Below are positions 32,962 to 41,982 of a stretch of 64,000 nucleotides of DNA, in pieces. The notes under the pieces are model-generated. The model did not search any database. It was not told where the DNA came from and saw nothing but the letters and a program-made list of their open reading frames with translations. Positions within the stretch are counted from its first letter, which is position 1. The number at the start of each line of letters is the position of its first letter. Made by a program: the position numbers and the translations under genes. The stretch lies in the NCBI RefSeq assembly GCF_030410045.1, contig NZ_JAUFRA010000004.1, positions 62,001 to 126,000 on the forward strand. Reading direction: 5' to 3'. This DNA is from Marivivens donghaensis (GTDB lineage: Bacteria; Pseudomonadota; Alphaproteobacteria; Rhodobacterales; Rhodobacteraceae).

Positions 32962-34734
32962 CTAGAACTGCTCTGCTGACAAATCCATGACAGTCTCTGC
33001 ACCCGTTTCAATGCGGGCTAGGTGCATCGCACAGGCGGGCAGTTGACGTGCCATGTAGTATTTGCCCGTTGCGATTTTGCCTTCGTAGAACGCGGTGTCA
33101 GAGGCGCCGTTGTCGAGCGCGGTGTAAGACGCTGCCGCCATACGGGTCCACATCAGGCCGAGGCAGACATGGCCCATGAGGTGCATGAAGTCATAGGAAC
33201 CAGAGAGCGCGTTGTTGGGGTTTTTCATGCCGTTTTGCATGAAATACATGCCCGCCGCTTGCATCTGTTTTGATGCGTTTTTCAGGGCCTCGACAAAGGG
33301 TTGCATCCGCTCATCGGTGTGGGACTTGCACTCTGCCTTGACCATCTCAAAGAAGGCCATGACGTGTTTGCCGCCGTCTTGGGCCAATTTGCGGCCAACG
33401 AGGTCGAGCGCTTGGATGCCGTTCGCACCCTCATAGATCATGGCAATCCGCGCATCGCGGGCGAACTGGGACATGCCCCATTCTTCGATATAGCCATGAC
33501 CGCCGTAAACCTGTTGGGCCTGCACGGCCATTTCAAAGCCTTTGTCGGTCTGGAAGCCCTTAATCACAGGGGTCAGCAGGGACACGAGGCCGTCGGCCGC
33601 TGCATCACCAGAGCGGTGCGCACGGTCGATCAGGTTTGCGCCCCAGTAGGTCAATGCCCGCGCGCCTTCGGTAAAGGACTTTTGGTCCATCAGATTGCGG
33701 CGGATATCTGGGTGCACGATCAGCGGGTCGGCTGGACCGTTGGGGTTCTCGGCGCCCGTGACGGCGCGGCCCTGCAGGCGGTCTTTGGCATAGGCGACGG
33801 CGTTTTGGTAGGCGGCCTCGGACTGGGCATAGCCCTGAAGGCCAACACCCAAACGTGCCTCGTTCATCATGGTGAACATGGCGCGCATGCCTTTGTGCGC
33901 CTCACCCACCAAATAGCCTGTCGCGCCGTCGTAGTTCATCACGCAGGTGGCGTTGCCGTGGATGCCCATTTTCTCTTCGATCTTACCGACCGAGACCGCG
34001 TTGCGGTCGCCGAGCGAGCCATCATCATTCACCATGATTTTCGGCACGATAAAGAGCGAGACGCCTTTGATGCCTTCGGGACCGCCAACGATTTTTGCCA
34101 GAACGAGGTGGATGACGTTCTCTGACAGGTCGTGGTCGCCTGCCGAGATAAAGATCTTTTGACCAGTAATTTTGTAGCTGCCGTCGTCCTGCGGCTCTGC
34201 CTTGGTCCGCATGAGGCCCAGATCGGTGCCGCAATGTGGTTCGGTCAGGTTCATCGTGCCAGTCCAGTCACAGGTGACCATCTTGGGCAGGAATTTCGCC
34301 TTTAGGTCGTCCGAGGCGTGAGCGTGGATGGCAGAGTATGCGCCGTGGGTGAGGCCCTGATACATGTTAAAGGCCATGTTGGCCGAAACGAAGGGTTCCA
34401 TCACGGCGGTGTTGAACACGTAAGGCAGACCCTGACCGCCGTATTCGGGGTCACAGTCGAGCGCGGTCCAACCGCCTTCTTTCATTTGGTCAAAGGCCGC
34501 TTTGAACCCAGTCGGCGTGCGGACGACACCGTTTTCATAGGTGCAGCCTTCGGTGTCGCCAACCGCGTTCAGCGGGGCCAAAACTTCCGACGCGATTTTG
34601 CCAGCTTCTTCGAGCACGGCAGAAGTGAAATCGCGGTCCAGCTCGTCGTATCCGGCGATATCTTGTTCCGAAACCTTCAACAGGTCGTGCAGCACGAATT
34701 GGATATCTTTGATGGGGGCGGTGTAGCTGGGCAT
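32962..34734 (-). CDS. Acyl-CoA dehydrogenase (long C-terminal type)
   Basis: FAD-dependent acyl-CoA dehydrogenase of 590 residues, longer than the 380-residue classical type because of an N-terminal extension and a C-terminal helical domain. Features are MNLTEPHCGTDLGLMRTKA near residue 160, the FAD/ETF region QVYGGHGYIEEWGMSQFARD and the catalytic-Glu segment IYEGANGIQALDLVGRKL near residue 430. This architecture is shared by fatty acyl-CoA dehydrogenases and by DmdC of DMSP demethylation; context with thiolase and FadJ favours fatty acids. The ATG at 34734 follows GGAGGAGA. Confidence 0.9.
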   Translation of the reverse strand: MPSYTAPIKDIQFVLHDLLKVSEQDIAGYDELDRDFTSAVLEEAGKIASEVLAPLNAVGDTEGCTYENGVVRTPTGFKAAFDQMKEGGWTALDCDPEYGGQGLPYVFNTAVMEPFVSANMAFNMYQGLTHGAYSAIHAHASDDLKAKFLPKMVTCDWTGTMNLTEPHCGTDLGLMRTKAEPQDDGSYKITGQKIFISAGDHDLSENVIHLVLAKIVGGPEGIKGVSLFIVPKIMVNDDGSLGDRNAVSVGKIEEKMGIHGNATCVMNYDGATGYLVGEAHKGMRAMFTMMNEARLGVGLQGYAQSEAAYQNAVAYAKDRLQGRAVTGAENPNGPADPLIVHPDIRRNLMDQKSFTEGARALTYWGANLIDRAHRSGDAAADGLVSLLTPVIKGFQTDKGFEMAVQAQQVYGGHGYIEEWGMSQFARDARIAMIYEGANGIQALDLVGRKLAQDGGKHVMAFFEMVKAECKSHTDERMQPFVEALKNASKQMQAAGMYFMQNGMKNPNNALSGSYDFMHLMGHVCLGLMWTRMAAASYTALDNGASDTAFYEGKIATGKYYMARQLPACAMHLARIETGAETVMDLSAEQF

Positions 34735-34772
34735 TGTGCGGTCTTCTCCTCCGGTGGTGTGGGAAGGGCGCC

Positions 34773-35192
34773 TTAAGCCGCCCGTTCCGCGCGTAATTTC
34801 GCCAGATGTTGGCGACCCCATTCGATCTGCTGTCGGAGATCGTCGATGGCGGTTTCCAACTCGGCCTTTTGTTGTTCCATCTCGGCCAGATGTTGTTTGG
34901 CCACTTCGTAGGTCTTTACCAGCTGGGTTTCTTGCTGGTCGTCCAGTTCGTAGAGGTCGAGGAGCTGCCGGATTTCTTCCAGCGAGAAACCGAAGCGCTT
35001 ACCGCGCAGGATCAGTTTCAAGCGAGCCCGATCGCGTTTGGTAAACAGGCGCTTTTGCCCGTCACGGATCGGAAACAACAGCTCTTTGGCCTCGTAGAAC
35101 CGCAAAGTGCGAGGTGTTACGTCGTAGGCGTCGCACATCTCGCGGATGGTCATGGTCTGGTTGTTCGTTTCGTTCATGTTCGTCTCACTCAT
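34773..35192 (-). CDS. MerR family transcriptional regulator (first of pair)
   Basis: A 139-residue MerR-type regulator. The N-terminal helix-turn-helix reads MTIREMCDAYDVTPRTLRFYE, with the MerR wing LRFYEAKELLFPIRDGQKR. A C-terminal coiled coil (about 85-135) handles dimerisation. The start could also be at 35177. It lies 38 bp before the acyl-CoA dehydrogenase and is paralogous to the next MerR gene. Its promoter carries a GTTTAC-N6-GTAAAC dyad, a likely operator. Confidence 0.87.
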   Translation of the reverse strand: MSETNMNETNNQTMTIREMCDAYDVTPRTLRFYEAKELLFPIRDGQKRLFTKRDRARLKLILRGKRFGFSLEEIRQLLDLYELDDQQETQLVKTYEVAKQHLAEMEQQKAELETAIDDLRQQIEWGRQHLAKLRAERAA

Positions 35193-35246
35193 GCGTTGAA
35201 GTGATGGTAGCGCAATCTGCAAAGACAGTTTCACCATACAAGCCAA

Positions 35247-35264
35247 GTTTACCAGAACGTAAAC
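35247..35264. promoter_or_regulatory. MerR-type dyad GTTTAC-N6-GTAAAC
   Basis: A perfect 6-bp inverted repeat with a 6-bp spacer, 55 bp upstream of the first MerR gene. TTACGTAA (35314-35321) lies nearby. The TTACGTAAA flavour resembles sites of MerR regulators of acyl-CoA catabolism such as LiuR (inference). Confidence 0.5.
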
Positions 35265-35391
35265 GAAACGCTGCGTCATTTTTCAGTATGACGAAAGGTC
35301 ATTAAAGCTGTCGTTACGTAAGGCGAAATAATGTGAGCGTGCAGAAAATCAATTTCCACACGCGAAACGCGAATTTTCAATTTGGGGTGGC

Positions 35392-35760
35392 TTAGCCGAG
35401 CGAGGCCAGCGTGTCGTCGCGGAGTGATTCCAACTCTGCGATGGTCTGTTCGAGCTGGATCTTTTGCTCTGCCAATTCAGCGAGCTGACCATTCGCCATT
35501 TCGACCCAGCGGCGCATCTGCGCGTCAGTGCCTTCTTTTTCGTAGATCAACAGCCACTGACGGATGTCTTCGAGCGCAAAACCAAAGCGGCGGCCACGTA
35601 GGATCAGCGTCATTCGGGCGATTTCGCGGGCCCCGTAGAACCGTGACCGACCTTCGCGAACAGGGGAGATGAGTTCGATATACTCGTAATAGCGTAGGGT
35701 CCGCGGCGTCACATCGAACTTCGCGCACATTTCTTTGAATGTCAGACGTGTATCCGGCAT
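35392..35760 (-). CDS. MerR family transcriptional regulator (second of pair)
   Basis: A 122-residue MerR regulator with helix-turn-helix LTFKEMCAKFDVTPRTLRYYE and wing YIELISPVREGRSRFY. It is clearly paralogous to the MerR protein 200 bp downstream: both share CxxxDVTPRTLRxYE, RGxRFGFxLEDIRQ and a terminal coiled coil. GGGAGAG precedes the ATG. It is divergent from two thioesterase genes, so the pair probably controls both the beta-oxidation operon and the thioesterase operon. Confidence 0.88.
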   Translation of the reverse strand: MPDTRLTFKEMCAKFDVTPRTLRYYEYIELISPVREGRSRFYGAREIARMTLILRGRRFGFALEDIRQWLLIYEKEGTDAQMRRWVEMANGQLAELAEQKIQLEQTIAELESLRDDTLASLG

Positions 35761-35896
35761 CTATCTCTCCCTCGTGGCTACACTAGGGCGAAAAAAAACG
35801 ATGGGCAACCGCTCCTGACGCGACGGTAAATCTAAGACCAAGTCTTGCGCGTTTGCTCTGGATCGTGAACCAATAGAGCAACCGAAAGGAATGCTC

Positions 35897-36352
35897 ATGA
35901 CTGACGCACCGCAAGACCATCAAGAACGCAAGGCACGGCTTGCCGACCAGTTCATCGCGACCCTGCCACACGCAAAGGCACTGGGGATGCGGATGACAGC
36001 TATCGGGGATGGGATGGCGACGATTGAGATGGATTATGACACGCGGTTCATTGGCGACCCCGAAACGGGCGTGATCCACGGTGGTGCGGTGTCCGCACTG
36101 ATGGACACCTGCGGCGGGGCGGCTGTGATGAGCCATCCCTCCTGTGCGGGTGGGACGGCGACCTTGGATTTGCGGATTGATTACATGCGCCCCGCCACCC
36201 CCGGTCAAAAGATCACAGCCACGGCGGAATGCTATCACGTGACCCGCAGCGTGGCCTTTGTTCGCGCGACCGCGACGGATGAGGACACAGCGCGGCCTGT
36301 GGCCACGGCGACAGGGGCCTTTACGGTCGACGGCAGTAAGGGGGGCAAGTGA
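35897..36352 (+). CDS. PaaI-type hotdog thioesterase
   Basis: A 151-residue acyl-CoA thioesterase of the hotdog fold. The catalytic helix region reads GVIHGGAVSALMDTCGGAAV (HGG motif near residue 60), followed by the strand ATLDLRIDYMRPATPGQ. ATG 35897 is chosen over 35891 because GAAAGGA is then spaced 7 bp away. It is coupled to a second thioesterase (TGATG) and divergent from a MerR regulator. Confidence 0.88.
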   Translation: MTDAPQDHQERKARLADQFIATLPHAKALGMRMTAIGDGMATIEMDYDTRFIGDPETGVIHGGAVSALMDTCGGAAVMSHPSCAGGTATLDLRIDYMRPATPGQKITATAECYHVTRSVAFVRATATDEDTARPVATATGAFTVDGSKGGK

Positions 36353-36852
36353 TGCGCAAACCAGAACCCGTTCAGGTGATCAAACAGCGCCGCGATGCGG
36401 CCTTGGAAAAGCTGGTCAGTGGCGTGCCTTATATTCAGTTCCTCGGCATCCAGTTTGACCGTCGTGGCGATGAATTGACTGCCATTTTGCCGTTTGACGA
36501 CAAACTGATCGGCAACCCGATGTTGCCCGCGATCCACGGCGGCGTGACGGCTGCATTCCTCGAAACCACGGCGCTGATTGAATTGGCGTGGGGGATGATG
36601 TGGCAAGAGATGGAAAGTGGCTCTGCCCCAGATTTCCAACTGGGCGATGCGCCGATCCGTTTGCCAAAGACCATTGATTTCACCGTGGATTACCTGCGAT
36701 CTGGTCTGCCGCGCGATGCCTATGCACGGGCGACGATCAACAGGTCGGGCCGTCGCTATGCGAGCGTTCATGTCGAAGGCTGGCAGGACAATCGGTCGCG
36801 TCTCTTTGCGCAGGCCACAGGACATTTCCTTATGCCGTCCAGAAATGGCTGA
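36352..36852 (+). CDS. Second hotdog thioesterase
   Basis: A 166-residue hotdog-fold protein similar in layout to the preceding one (PAIHGGVTAAFLETTALIEL near residue 60, then KTIDFTVDYLRSGLPRD). The start shares one base with the upstream stop (TGATG), and the end overlaps the MATE gene by 8 bp. Tandem thioesterases next to a beta-oxidation operon suggest release of stalled or toxic acyl-CoAs; substrates are unknown. Confidence 0.85.
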   Translation: MRKPEPVQVIKQRRDAALEKLVSGVPYIQFLGIQFDRRGDELTAILPFDDKLIGNPMLPAIHGGVTAAFLETTALIELAWGMMWQEMESGSAPDFQLGDAPIRLPKTIDFTVDYLRSGLPRDAYARATINRSGRRYASVHVEGWQDNRSRLFAQATGHFLMPSRNG

Positions 36853-38143
36853 CCTGAGCCATCGGCGCATCCTCAAGATCGCTGTTCCTATCGTCCTCGC
36901 CAATGTGACGGTCCCTTTGCTGGGGTTGGTGGATACGGGCGTGGTCGGTCAATTGGGCGCGGCAGAGCCTATCGGTGCCGTGGCCATCGGTGCGATGATC
37001 CTCACCTCTATCTACTGGGTGTTCGGGTTTCTGCGGATGGGGACCACGGGCCTCACGAGCCAAGCCATCGGGGCAGGGCACACCGGCGAGGTTTCGGCGC
37101 TGCTCTTTCGCGGGCTACTGCTGGGTGGTGGATTTGGGGCGTTCATTATTCTGCTGCAAATGCCTATCTTCGCGCTTTCGCTCTACCTTTCACCGGGGAG
37201 TGTCGGCGTAGAGGCGCTGGCTCATGACTATATGTCGGTGCGTGTGTGGTCGGCCCCTGCGGCGATTGCGCTCTATGCGGTGAACGGTTGGCTGATCGCG
37301 GCAGAGCGGACGCGGGCGGTTCTCCTCCTTCAGATCGTGATGAACGGGGCGAATATCCTGCTCGATGTTCTGTTTGTGCTTGGCCTCGGTTGGGGTGTGG
37401 CTGGCGTTGCGGGTGCGACCTTTATCGCGGAATGGCTGGGGTTGGCGCTGGGCTTATGGCTCTGCCGTGATGCACTGCGGACAAAGGTCGGTTGGCCTGC
37501 GATCCTCGATCCCGCGCGGCTAAAGAATATGGCGGCGGTGAACACCGATATTCTGATCCGTTCGCTGGGACTGCTCGCGGTTTTTGTGTTGTTCATCTTT
37601 TGGGGCGCTGGTTTCGGCGACGTGCCATTGGCGGCGAACCAAGTGCTGTTGCAGTTCACCTCCGTCACGGCGTTTGCCTTGGACGGGTTCGCTTTTGCTG
37701 CGGAAACGTTGGTGGGCAAGGCCTTTGGGCGGCGCGATCCGACAGAGCTACGTCAGGCCGCGTTGCGCAGTTCAGCGTGGGGGCTGGGGGCGTCGGTACT
37801 GATGGCGGCAGGGTTCTGGTTGGGCGGTGGCACGATCATCGATATTTTGACCACCGCGCCTGATGTACGCGAGGAAGCGCGGATTTACCTGCCCTATATG
37901 GCGGTTGCGCCGATCCTTGGCCTGCCTGCGTTCATGTTCGACGGGATTTTCATCGGGGCAACTCGCAGCCGCGACATGCGCAACATGAGTATCCTGTCGC
38001 TCGGGTTCTATCTGGTCGCCGCACTGACGCTGATGCCCGTTTTTGGCAATCACGGGCTCTGGATGGCGATGATGGTGAGCTATTGCGCTCGTGGGCTGAC
38101 GCTTGCGCTCCGCTACCCCGCGCTGGAAAGAGCAGCGCGCTAA
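36845..38143 (+). CDS. MATE family efflux transporter
   Basis: A 432-residue multidrug and toxin extrusion transporter with twelve predicted membrane helices, close to DinF/NorM types. Family-like segments are IAVPIVLANVTVPLLGLVDT at the N-terminus (about 11-30) and the second-half equivalent after residue 230. ATG 36845 lies inside the thioesterase reading frame (8-bp overlap); the longer frame from 36617 is a shadow of that gene. It probably exports organic cations or acids in exchange for H+ or Na+. Confidence 0.9.
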   Translation: MADLSHRRILKIAVPIVLANVTVPLLGLVDTGVVGQLGAAEPIGAVAIGAMILTSIYWVFGFLRMGTTGLTSQAIGAGHTGEVSALLFRGLLLGGGFGAFIILLQMPIFALSLYLSPGSVGVEALAHDYMSVRVWSAPAAIALYAVNGWLIAAERTRAVLLLQIVMNGANILLDVLFVLGLGWGVAGVAGATFIAEWLGLALGLWLCRDALRTKVGWPAILDPARLKNMAAVNTDILIRSLGLLAVFVLFIFWGAGFGDVPLAANQVLLQFTSVTAFALDGFAFAAETLVGKAFGRRDPTELRQAALRSSAWGLGASVLMAAGFWLGGGTIIDILTTAPDVREEARIYLPYMAVAPILGLPAFMFDGIFIGATRSRDMRNMSILSLGFYLVAALTLMPVFGNHGLWMAMMVSYCARGLTLALRYPALERAAR

Positions 38144-38478
38144 AGGATTGCAAGCACGTTTTCAGGCGGACGGCCAAGTGCTGCACGACCATTGGCAAAC
38201 ACGATAGGGCGTTCGATCAGTTTGGGATTGGCAACCATCGCATCGATCAGTTGATCGTCGCTGGCATTAGCGAGGTCGAGGTCCTTGAATAGCGCCTCTT
38301 TGCGCCGCACCAATTCACCCGCCGTCAGGCCCAAGGTGGCGAGGGCCGACCGCAGTTCATCCGCCGTCGGCACATCATCTAGGTAGAGGCGAACCTCTGG
38401 CGCGATCCCTTTGTCGGTCAAAAGAGCGAGCGTCTCGCGGCTCTTGCTGCAGCGGGGATTGTGCCAGATGGTGATCAT
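38140..38478 (-). CDS. arsC: ArsC family arsenate reductase-like protein
   Basis: A 112-residue thioredoxin-fold protein of the glutaredoxin-dependent ArsC/YfgD family. Catalytic Cys is in HNPRCSKSRETLALL near residue 10, with RRKEALFKDL near residue 58 and NPKLIERPIVFANGRAALGRP near residue 85 supplying the arginines. It overlaps pyrD by 4 bp (ATGA) and no other ars gene is present, so a general stress or redox role is as likely as arsenate detoxification. Confidence 0.85.
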   Translation of the reverse strand: MITIWHNPRCSKSRETLALLTDKGIAPEVRLYLDDVPTADELRSALATLGLTAGELVRRKEALFKDLDLANASDDQLIDAMVANPKLIERPIVFANGRAALGRPPENVLAIL

Positions 38479-39527
38479 GTCCAGTCGCCCCGTCCAGTGC
38501 CAACAGCCTCCGCAACATTGGCAAAGCCGTCGCGGGCCAGCAGTGCGTCCAGACCACGCGCGATGTCATCCGCGAGGCTGATGCCGCCGTAGACGAGCGC
38601 GGTGTAAAGCTGCACAGCAGACGCGCCAGCGCGGATTTTCTGGTAGGCTTGTTCAGCGCTGCCGACACCACCGACACCGATGATCGGAATGGTGGTCAGT
38701 CCAGACAGACGCGCCAGTAGGCGGGTTGATTTTTCAAAGACGGGTTGCCCCGAAAGGCCACCTTTTTCGTCCTTGTGAACGCTGCGCAGACCATCCCGCG
38801 ATAGCGTTGTGTTCGTCGCGATGATCCCCGCGATGCCAGAGGCATTGGCAACTTCGGCCACGTCGTCGAGTTCTTCGTGGGTCAGATCCGGTGCGATCTT
38901 GAGGAAGATGGGTAGCGGTTTTGCCAGACCAGCGTTCGTCTCAATCACACCAGCCAAGAGTGCTGCGAGCGCGTCCTTGCCTTGCAAATCACGCAGCTTT
39001 TCGGTGTTCGGGCTGGATACGTTGACCGTTGCGAAATCGAGATGGGCACCACAGCGGGCCAGAACGCGGGCGAAATCTGCCGCGCGGTCTTCGCTGTCTT
39101 TGTTGGCGCCGAGGTTGAGGCCAATGATGCCCCCACGCGGACGAGCAGCGAGGCGGGTCGCAGCGGCCTCCATGCCTTCGTTGTTGAAACCAAAGCGGTT
39201 GATCGCGGCTTGATCCTCGGTGAGGCGGAAGAGGCGCGGTTTCGGGTTGCCAGGCTGTGGGCGTGGCGTGATCGCGCCGACCTCAACAAAGCCGAACCCG
39301 CATTTCGCCAAAGCGTGCAGCGCGGTCGCGTTTTTGTCGAAACCAGCGGCCAGACCAACAGGGTTTGGCAGGGACATGCCCGCAACTGTGGTGGCAAGGC
39401 GCGGCGTGGTGAACGGGCCAGCCTTGGGGCCGAGGCCGAGGTTCAGCGATTTCAGAGCGAGGCCATGCGCCACTTCGGGGTCGGTGGAGCGCAGGACGCG
39501 CATCCCGATTTGTTCAAGCAGGGTCAT
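38475..39527 (-). CDS. pyrD: Dihydroorotate dehydrogenase (quinone)
   Basis: Class 2, membrane-associated enzyme oxidising dihydroorotate to orotate with electrons to ubiquinone, step four of pyrimidine synthesis. It is 350 residues. The N-terminal amphipathic helix (LEQIGMRVLRSTDPEVAHGL) marks the quinone class. FMN and substrate segments include NPVGLAAGFDKN near residue 56, FATVNVSSPNTEKLRDLQ near residue 160 and ATNTTLSRDGL near residue 233. It overlaps genes on both sides by 4 bp. Confidence 0.95.
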   Translation of the reverse strand: MTLLEQIGMRVLRSTDPEVAHGLALKSLNLGLGPKAGPFTTPRLATTVAGMSLPNPVGLAAGFDKNATALHALAKCGFGFVEVGAITPRPQPGNPKPRLFRLTEDQAAINRFGFNNEGMEAAATRLAARPRGGIIGLNLGANKDSEDRAADFARVLARCGAHLDFATVNVSSPNTEKLRDLQGKDALAALLAGVIETNAGLAKPLPIFLKIAPDLTHEELDDVAEVANASGIAGIIATNTTLSRDGLRSVHKDEKGGLSGQPVFEKSTRLLARLSGLTTIPIIGVGGVGSAEQAYQKIRAGASAVQLYTALVYGGISLADDIARGLDALLARDGFANVAEAVGTGRGDWT

Positions 39528-39856
39528 GCGAGCTCCGGAAACTGATGTGCGCCGTCAACAATCGGCAAAGGCTTGTCCCACAAAATATCGGTCATCCGCA
39601 GAGGGCGGTAGAGATGCGGGAACAACTGACCACCGCGCGAGGGTTCCCAGACCAGCGGATCGAGGCTGTCAGCCTCAAGCGCGAGGAGGACCAGACCATC
39701 CTCACCAGCGAAGTGTTTCGCGGCGGTTTCTTGGGCCTGTTCAGCGGTGGAAAAATGCACATAGCCGTCGATCACGTCGATCGGCGCACCGAGGGTTTCA
39801 CCCTTGGCCTGCAGCTCTGCCCACTCTGGGGCGCGGAAGATTTTGTAGATCAGCAT
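39524..39856 (-). CDS. DUF952 domain protein
   Basis: A 110-residue DUF952 protein. The family fingerprint is visible: IYKIFRAPEWAEL at the N-terminus, DGYVHFSTAEQAQETA near residue 30 and WEPSRGGQLFPHLYRPL near residue 69. Function is unknown; it resembles a small ADP-ribosyl-like or glyoxalase-like fold in some predictions. It is the first gene of a DUF952-pyrD-arsC operon with 4-bp overlaps. Confidence 0.87.
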   Translation of the reverse strand: MLIYKIFRAPEWAELQAKGETLGAPIDVIDGYVHFSTAEQAQETAAKHFAGEDGLVLLALEADSLDPLVWEPSRGGQLFPHLYRPLRMTDILWDKPLPIVDGAHQFPELA

Positions 39857-40025
39857 GGCGCGGTGATGCCTTTGTCCCTCGATTTGGTCAAGAGTGCATC
39901 AATTTCGGGCAGGCCTCTGACACCAGCCTGTTACGTGGCGGGAATAGGTCGAAAGGATGCAGGCAATATTTGACTCAATAGTCAGTTCTGCCCAAGCTGA
40001 TCGAATATCAACCAGGGGGATCCCA

Positions 40026-41588
40026 ATGATTACACGTATTCTAGCATCGTCTTGTGCTCTTGCGCTGTCTGCCGGCGCAGCAATGGCGGATTATTCGCTG
40101 ACCATTTTGCACACGAACGATTTCCACGCTCGCTTTGAACCGATCAGCAAATACGATTCGACCTGCTCTGCAGAGGACAACACCGCGGGTGATTGTTTCG
40201 GCGGCACCGCGCGTCTAGTCACAGCGGTGGCAGAGGCTCGCGCACGGTCGAACAACTCGATCCTTGTTGATGGCGGCGACCAGTTCCAAGGCACGCTGTT
40301 CTACACCTTCTATAAGGGTGCGATGGCGGCGGAGTTCATGAACCTCTTGGGCTACGACGGTATGACCGTTGGTAACCACGAATTCGACGACGGCCCCGAA
40401 GTTCTGCGCGGATTTATGGATAGCGTTGAATTCCCCGTGCTGATGTCGAACGCCGATTTCTCGGGCGAGGCGCTGCTGTCGGACAAACTGCTGAAGTCGA
40501 CCGTGATCGAACGTGGTGGCGAAAAGATCGGCCTGATCGGTTTGACACCGCATGACACGGACGAACTCGCAAGCCCCGGTCCGAACGTGATCTTTACCGA
40601 TCCCGTGGATGCGGTTCAGGGCGAGGTTGATAAACTGACCGCTGAGGGCGTGAACAAGATCATCGTTCTGTCCCACTCTGGCTATTCGGTGGACCAACGG
40701 GTTGCGGCTGAAACTACAGGCGTTGATGTGATCGTTGGTGGTCACTCGAACACCCTTTTGGGTGACATGGACAAAGCCGAAGGTCCATATCCGACCATGG
40801 TGAACAACACCGCGATTGTGTCGGCCTATGCTTACGGCAAGTTCCTTGGCGAGCTGAACGTCACCTTTGACGACGACGGCAACCTGACCGAGGCTTCGGG
40901 TCAGCCGATCTTGATCAATGGCGAAGTTGCAGAAGATGCAGCGGTCGTTGCGCGTATCGGCGAACTGGCGGCTCCGCTCGAAGAAGTGCGCAACCGTGTC
41001 GTCGCCGAGACTGCAGAGGAAATCGTTGGCGTGCGTGAAGATTGCCGCGCCCGCGAATGTGCGATGGGGTCGTTGATCGCGGACGCGATGCTGTCACGTG
41101 TTGCGGATCAGGGCATTCAGATCGCGATCCAGAACGGCGGCGGTATTCGTGCCTCGATCGATGCTGGTCCTGTCACCATGGGCGAAGTGCTGACCGTCCT
41201 GCCGTTCCAGAACACGCTTTCGACATTCCAAGTCACAGGCGACTTTGTGATTGCAGCGTTGGAAAATGGGGTGAGCCAGTGGGAAGAAGGTGCTGGTCGT
41301 TTCCCTCAGGTTGCAGGCATGAGCTTTACCGTTGATCCGTCGAAACCGGCGGGCGACCGTGTGTCGGACGTCATGGTTGGCGGCGCACCGATTGACGTGT
41401 CGGCGACCTATGGCGTTGTGTCGAACAACTACGTGCGCAACGGTGGCGACGGCTATGGCATGTTTGTCAATGCGGCAAACGTCTATGACTTTGGCCCTGA
41501 CCTTGCGGATGTTCTGGCGGAATACTTGGCCGCGCAATCGCCGTTCACCCCATACACTGACGGTCGTATCACAGTTGTTGGCGAATAA
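40026..41588 (+). CDS. Periplasmic 5'-nucleotidase / metallophosphatase
   Basis: A 520-residue secreted bifunctional UshA-type enzyme. The signal peptide (ITRILASSCALALSAGAAMA) comes first. The metallophosphatase domain has all ligands: ILHTNDFHARFEP, DGGDQFQGT, VGNHEFDDG, LSHSGYSVD and GGHSNTLLG. The C-terminal 5'-nucleotidase domain shows IQNGGGIRASIDAG and VSNNYVRNGGDGYGMF. ATG 40026 follows AGGGGG. It likely dephosphorylates extracellular nucleotides, supplying the nucleosides used by the cdd-deoAB-add-upp operon. Confidence 0.94.
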   Translation: MITRILASSCALALSAGAAMADYSLTILHTNDFHARFEPISKYDSTCSAEDNTAGDCFGGTARLVTAVAEARARSNNSILVDGGDQFQGTLFYTFYKGAMAAEFMNLLGYDGMTVGNHEFDDGPEVLRGFMDSVEFPVLMSNADFSGEALLSDKLLKSTVIERGGEKIGLIGLTPHDTDELASPGPNVIFTDPVDAVQGEVDKLTAEGVNKIIVLSHSGYSVDQRVAAETTGVDVIVGGHSNTLLGDMDKAEGPYPTMVNNTAIVSAYAYGKFLGELNVTFDDDGNLTEASGQPILINGEVAEDAAVVARIGELAAPLEEVRNRVVAETAEEIVGVREDCRARECAMGSLIADAMLSRVADQGIQIAIQNGGGIRASIDAGPVTMGEVLTVLPFQNTLSTFQVTGDFVIAALENGVSQWEEGAGRFPQVAGMSFTVDPSKPAGDRVSDVMVGGAPIDVSATYGVVSNNYVRNGGDGYGMFVNAANVYDFGPDLADVLAEYLAAQSPFTPYTDGRITVVGE

Positions 41589-41614
41589 TCCTGGCCCCAC
41601 TGTCTAAACACTTG

Positions 41615-41642
41615 GCCCCTGCCGGATGCGGTGGGGGCTTTT
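41615..41642 (+). terminator. Terminator of the 5'-nucleotidase gene
   Basis: GCCCCTGCCG-GATG-CGGTGGGGGC, a 10-bp stem with two G-T pairs, followed by TTTTC. Confidence 0.7.
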
Positions 41643-41673
41643 CGTTTGCGGGGGAGGGTGGCACACTGCTGGT

Positions 41674-41982
41674 ATGGATCATCCCTTGCTCGACCTGATC
41701 AACGCCCGCATTGCCGAAGCGGAAAAAGACGGTGCCTTTGATAACCTCGAAGGCGCGGGAAAGCCGTTGCCGCCCTGTGATGATCCTGAAAACGCGCTGA
41801 TCAATCGGGTGATCCGCGAAAACGGCGCTGTGCCAGAGTTCGTCACCTTGGGCCGCGAGCTGCGAAAACTTCGCGAAGAGTTGGCTGAAGAGTCGGACCG
41901 CACGCGGCGGCATCAACTGCTCAAAGATATGTCGATGCTAGAAGCGCGGATTGATCTGTCGCGCAAGGCCTTTGCCCGCTGA
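41674..41982 (+). CDS. DUF1992 (DnaJ-C28-like) protein
   Basis: A 102-residue DUF1992 protein. It shows the family pattern LLDLINARIAEAEKDGAFDN then LEGAGKPLPP, followed by NALINRVIRENGAVPEF and a charged helix. The domain is shared with DNAJC28 but there is no J domain here. ATG 41674 gives the conserved family start (MDHPLLDL); the frame upstream is not conserved. It is coupled to the SRAP gene (stop and start share a base). Confidence 0.85.
   Translation: MDHPLLDLINARIAEAEKDGAFDNLEGAGKPLPPCDDPENALINRVIRENGAVPEFVTLGRELRKLREELAEESDRTRRHQLLKDMSMLEARIDLSRKAFAR

Noticed and set aside
39971..39984. TGACT-CAAT-AGTCA palindrome as operator of the 5'-nucleotidase
   Set aside because: The dyad is real but only 5 bp per arm, and it fits no Pho box or other motif I know. 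Left as unexplained.
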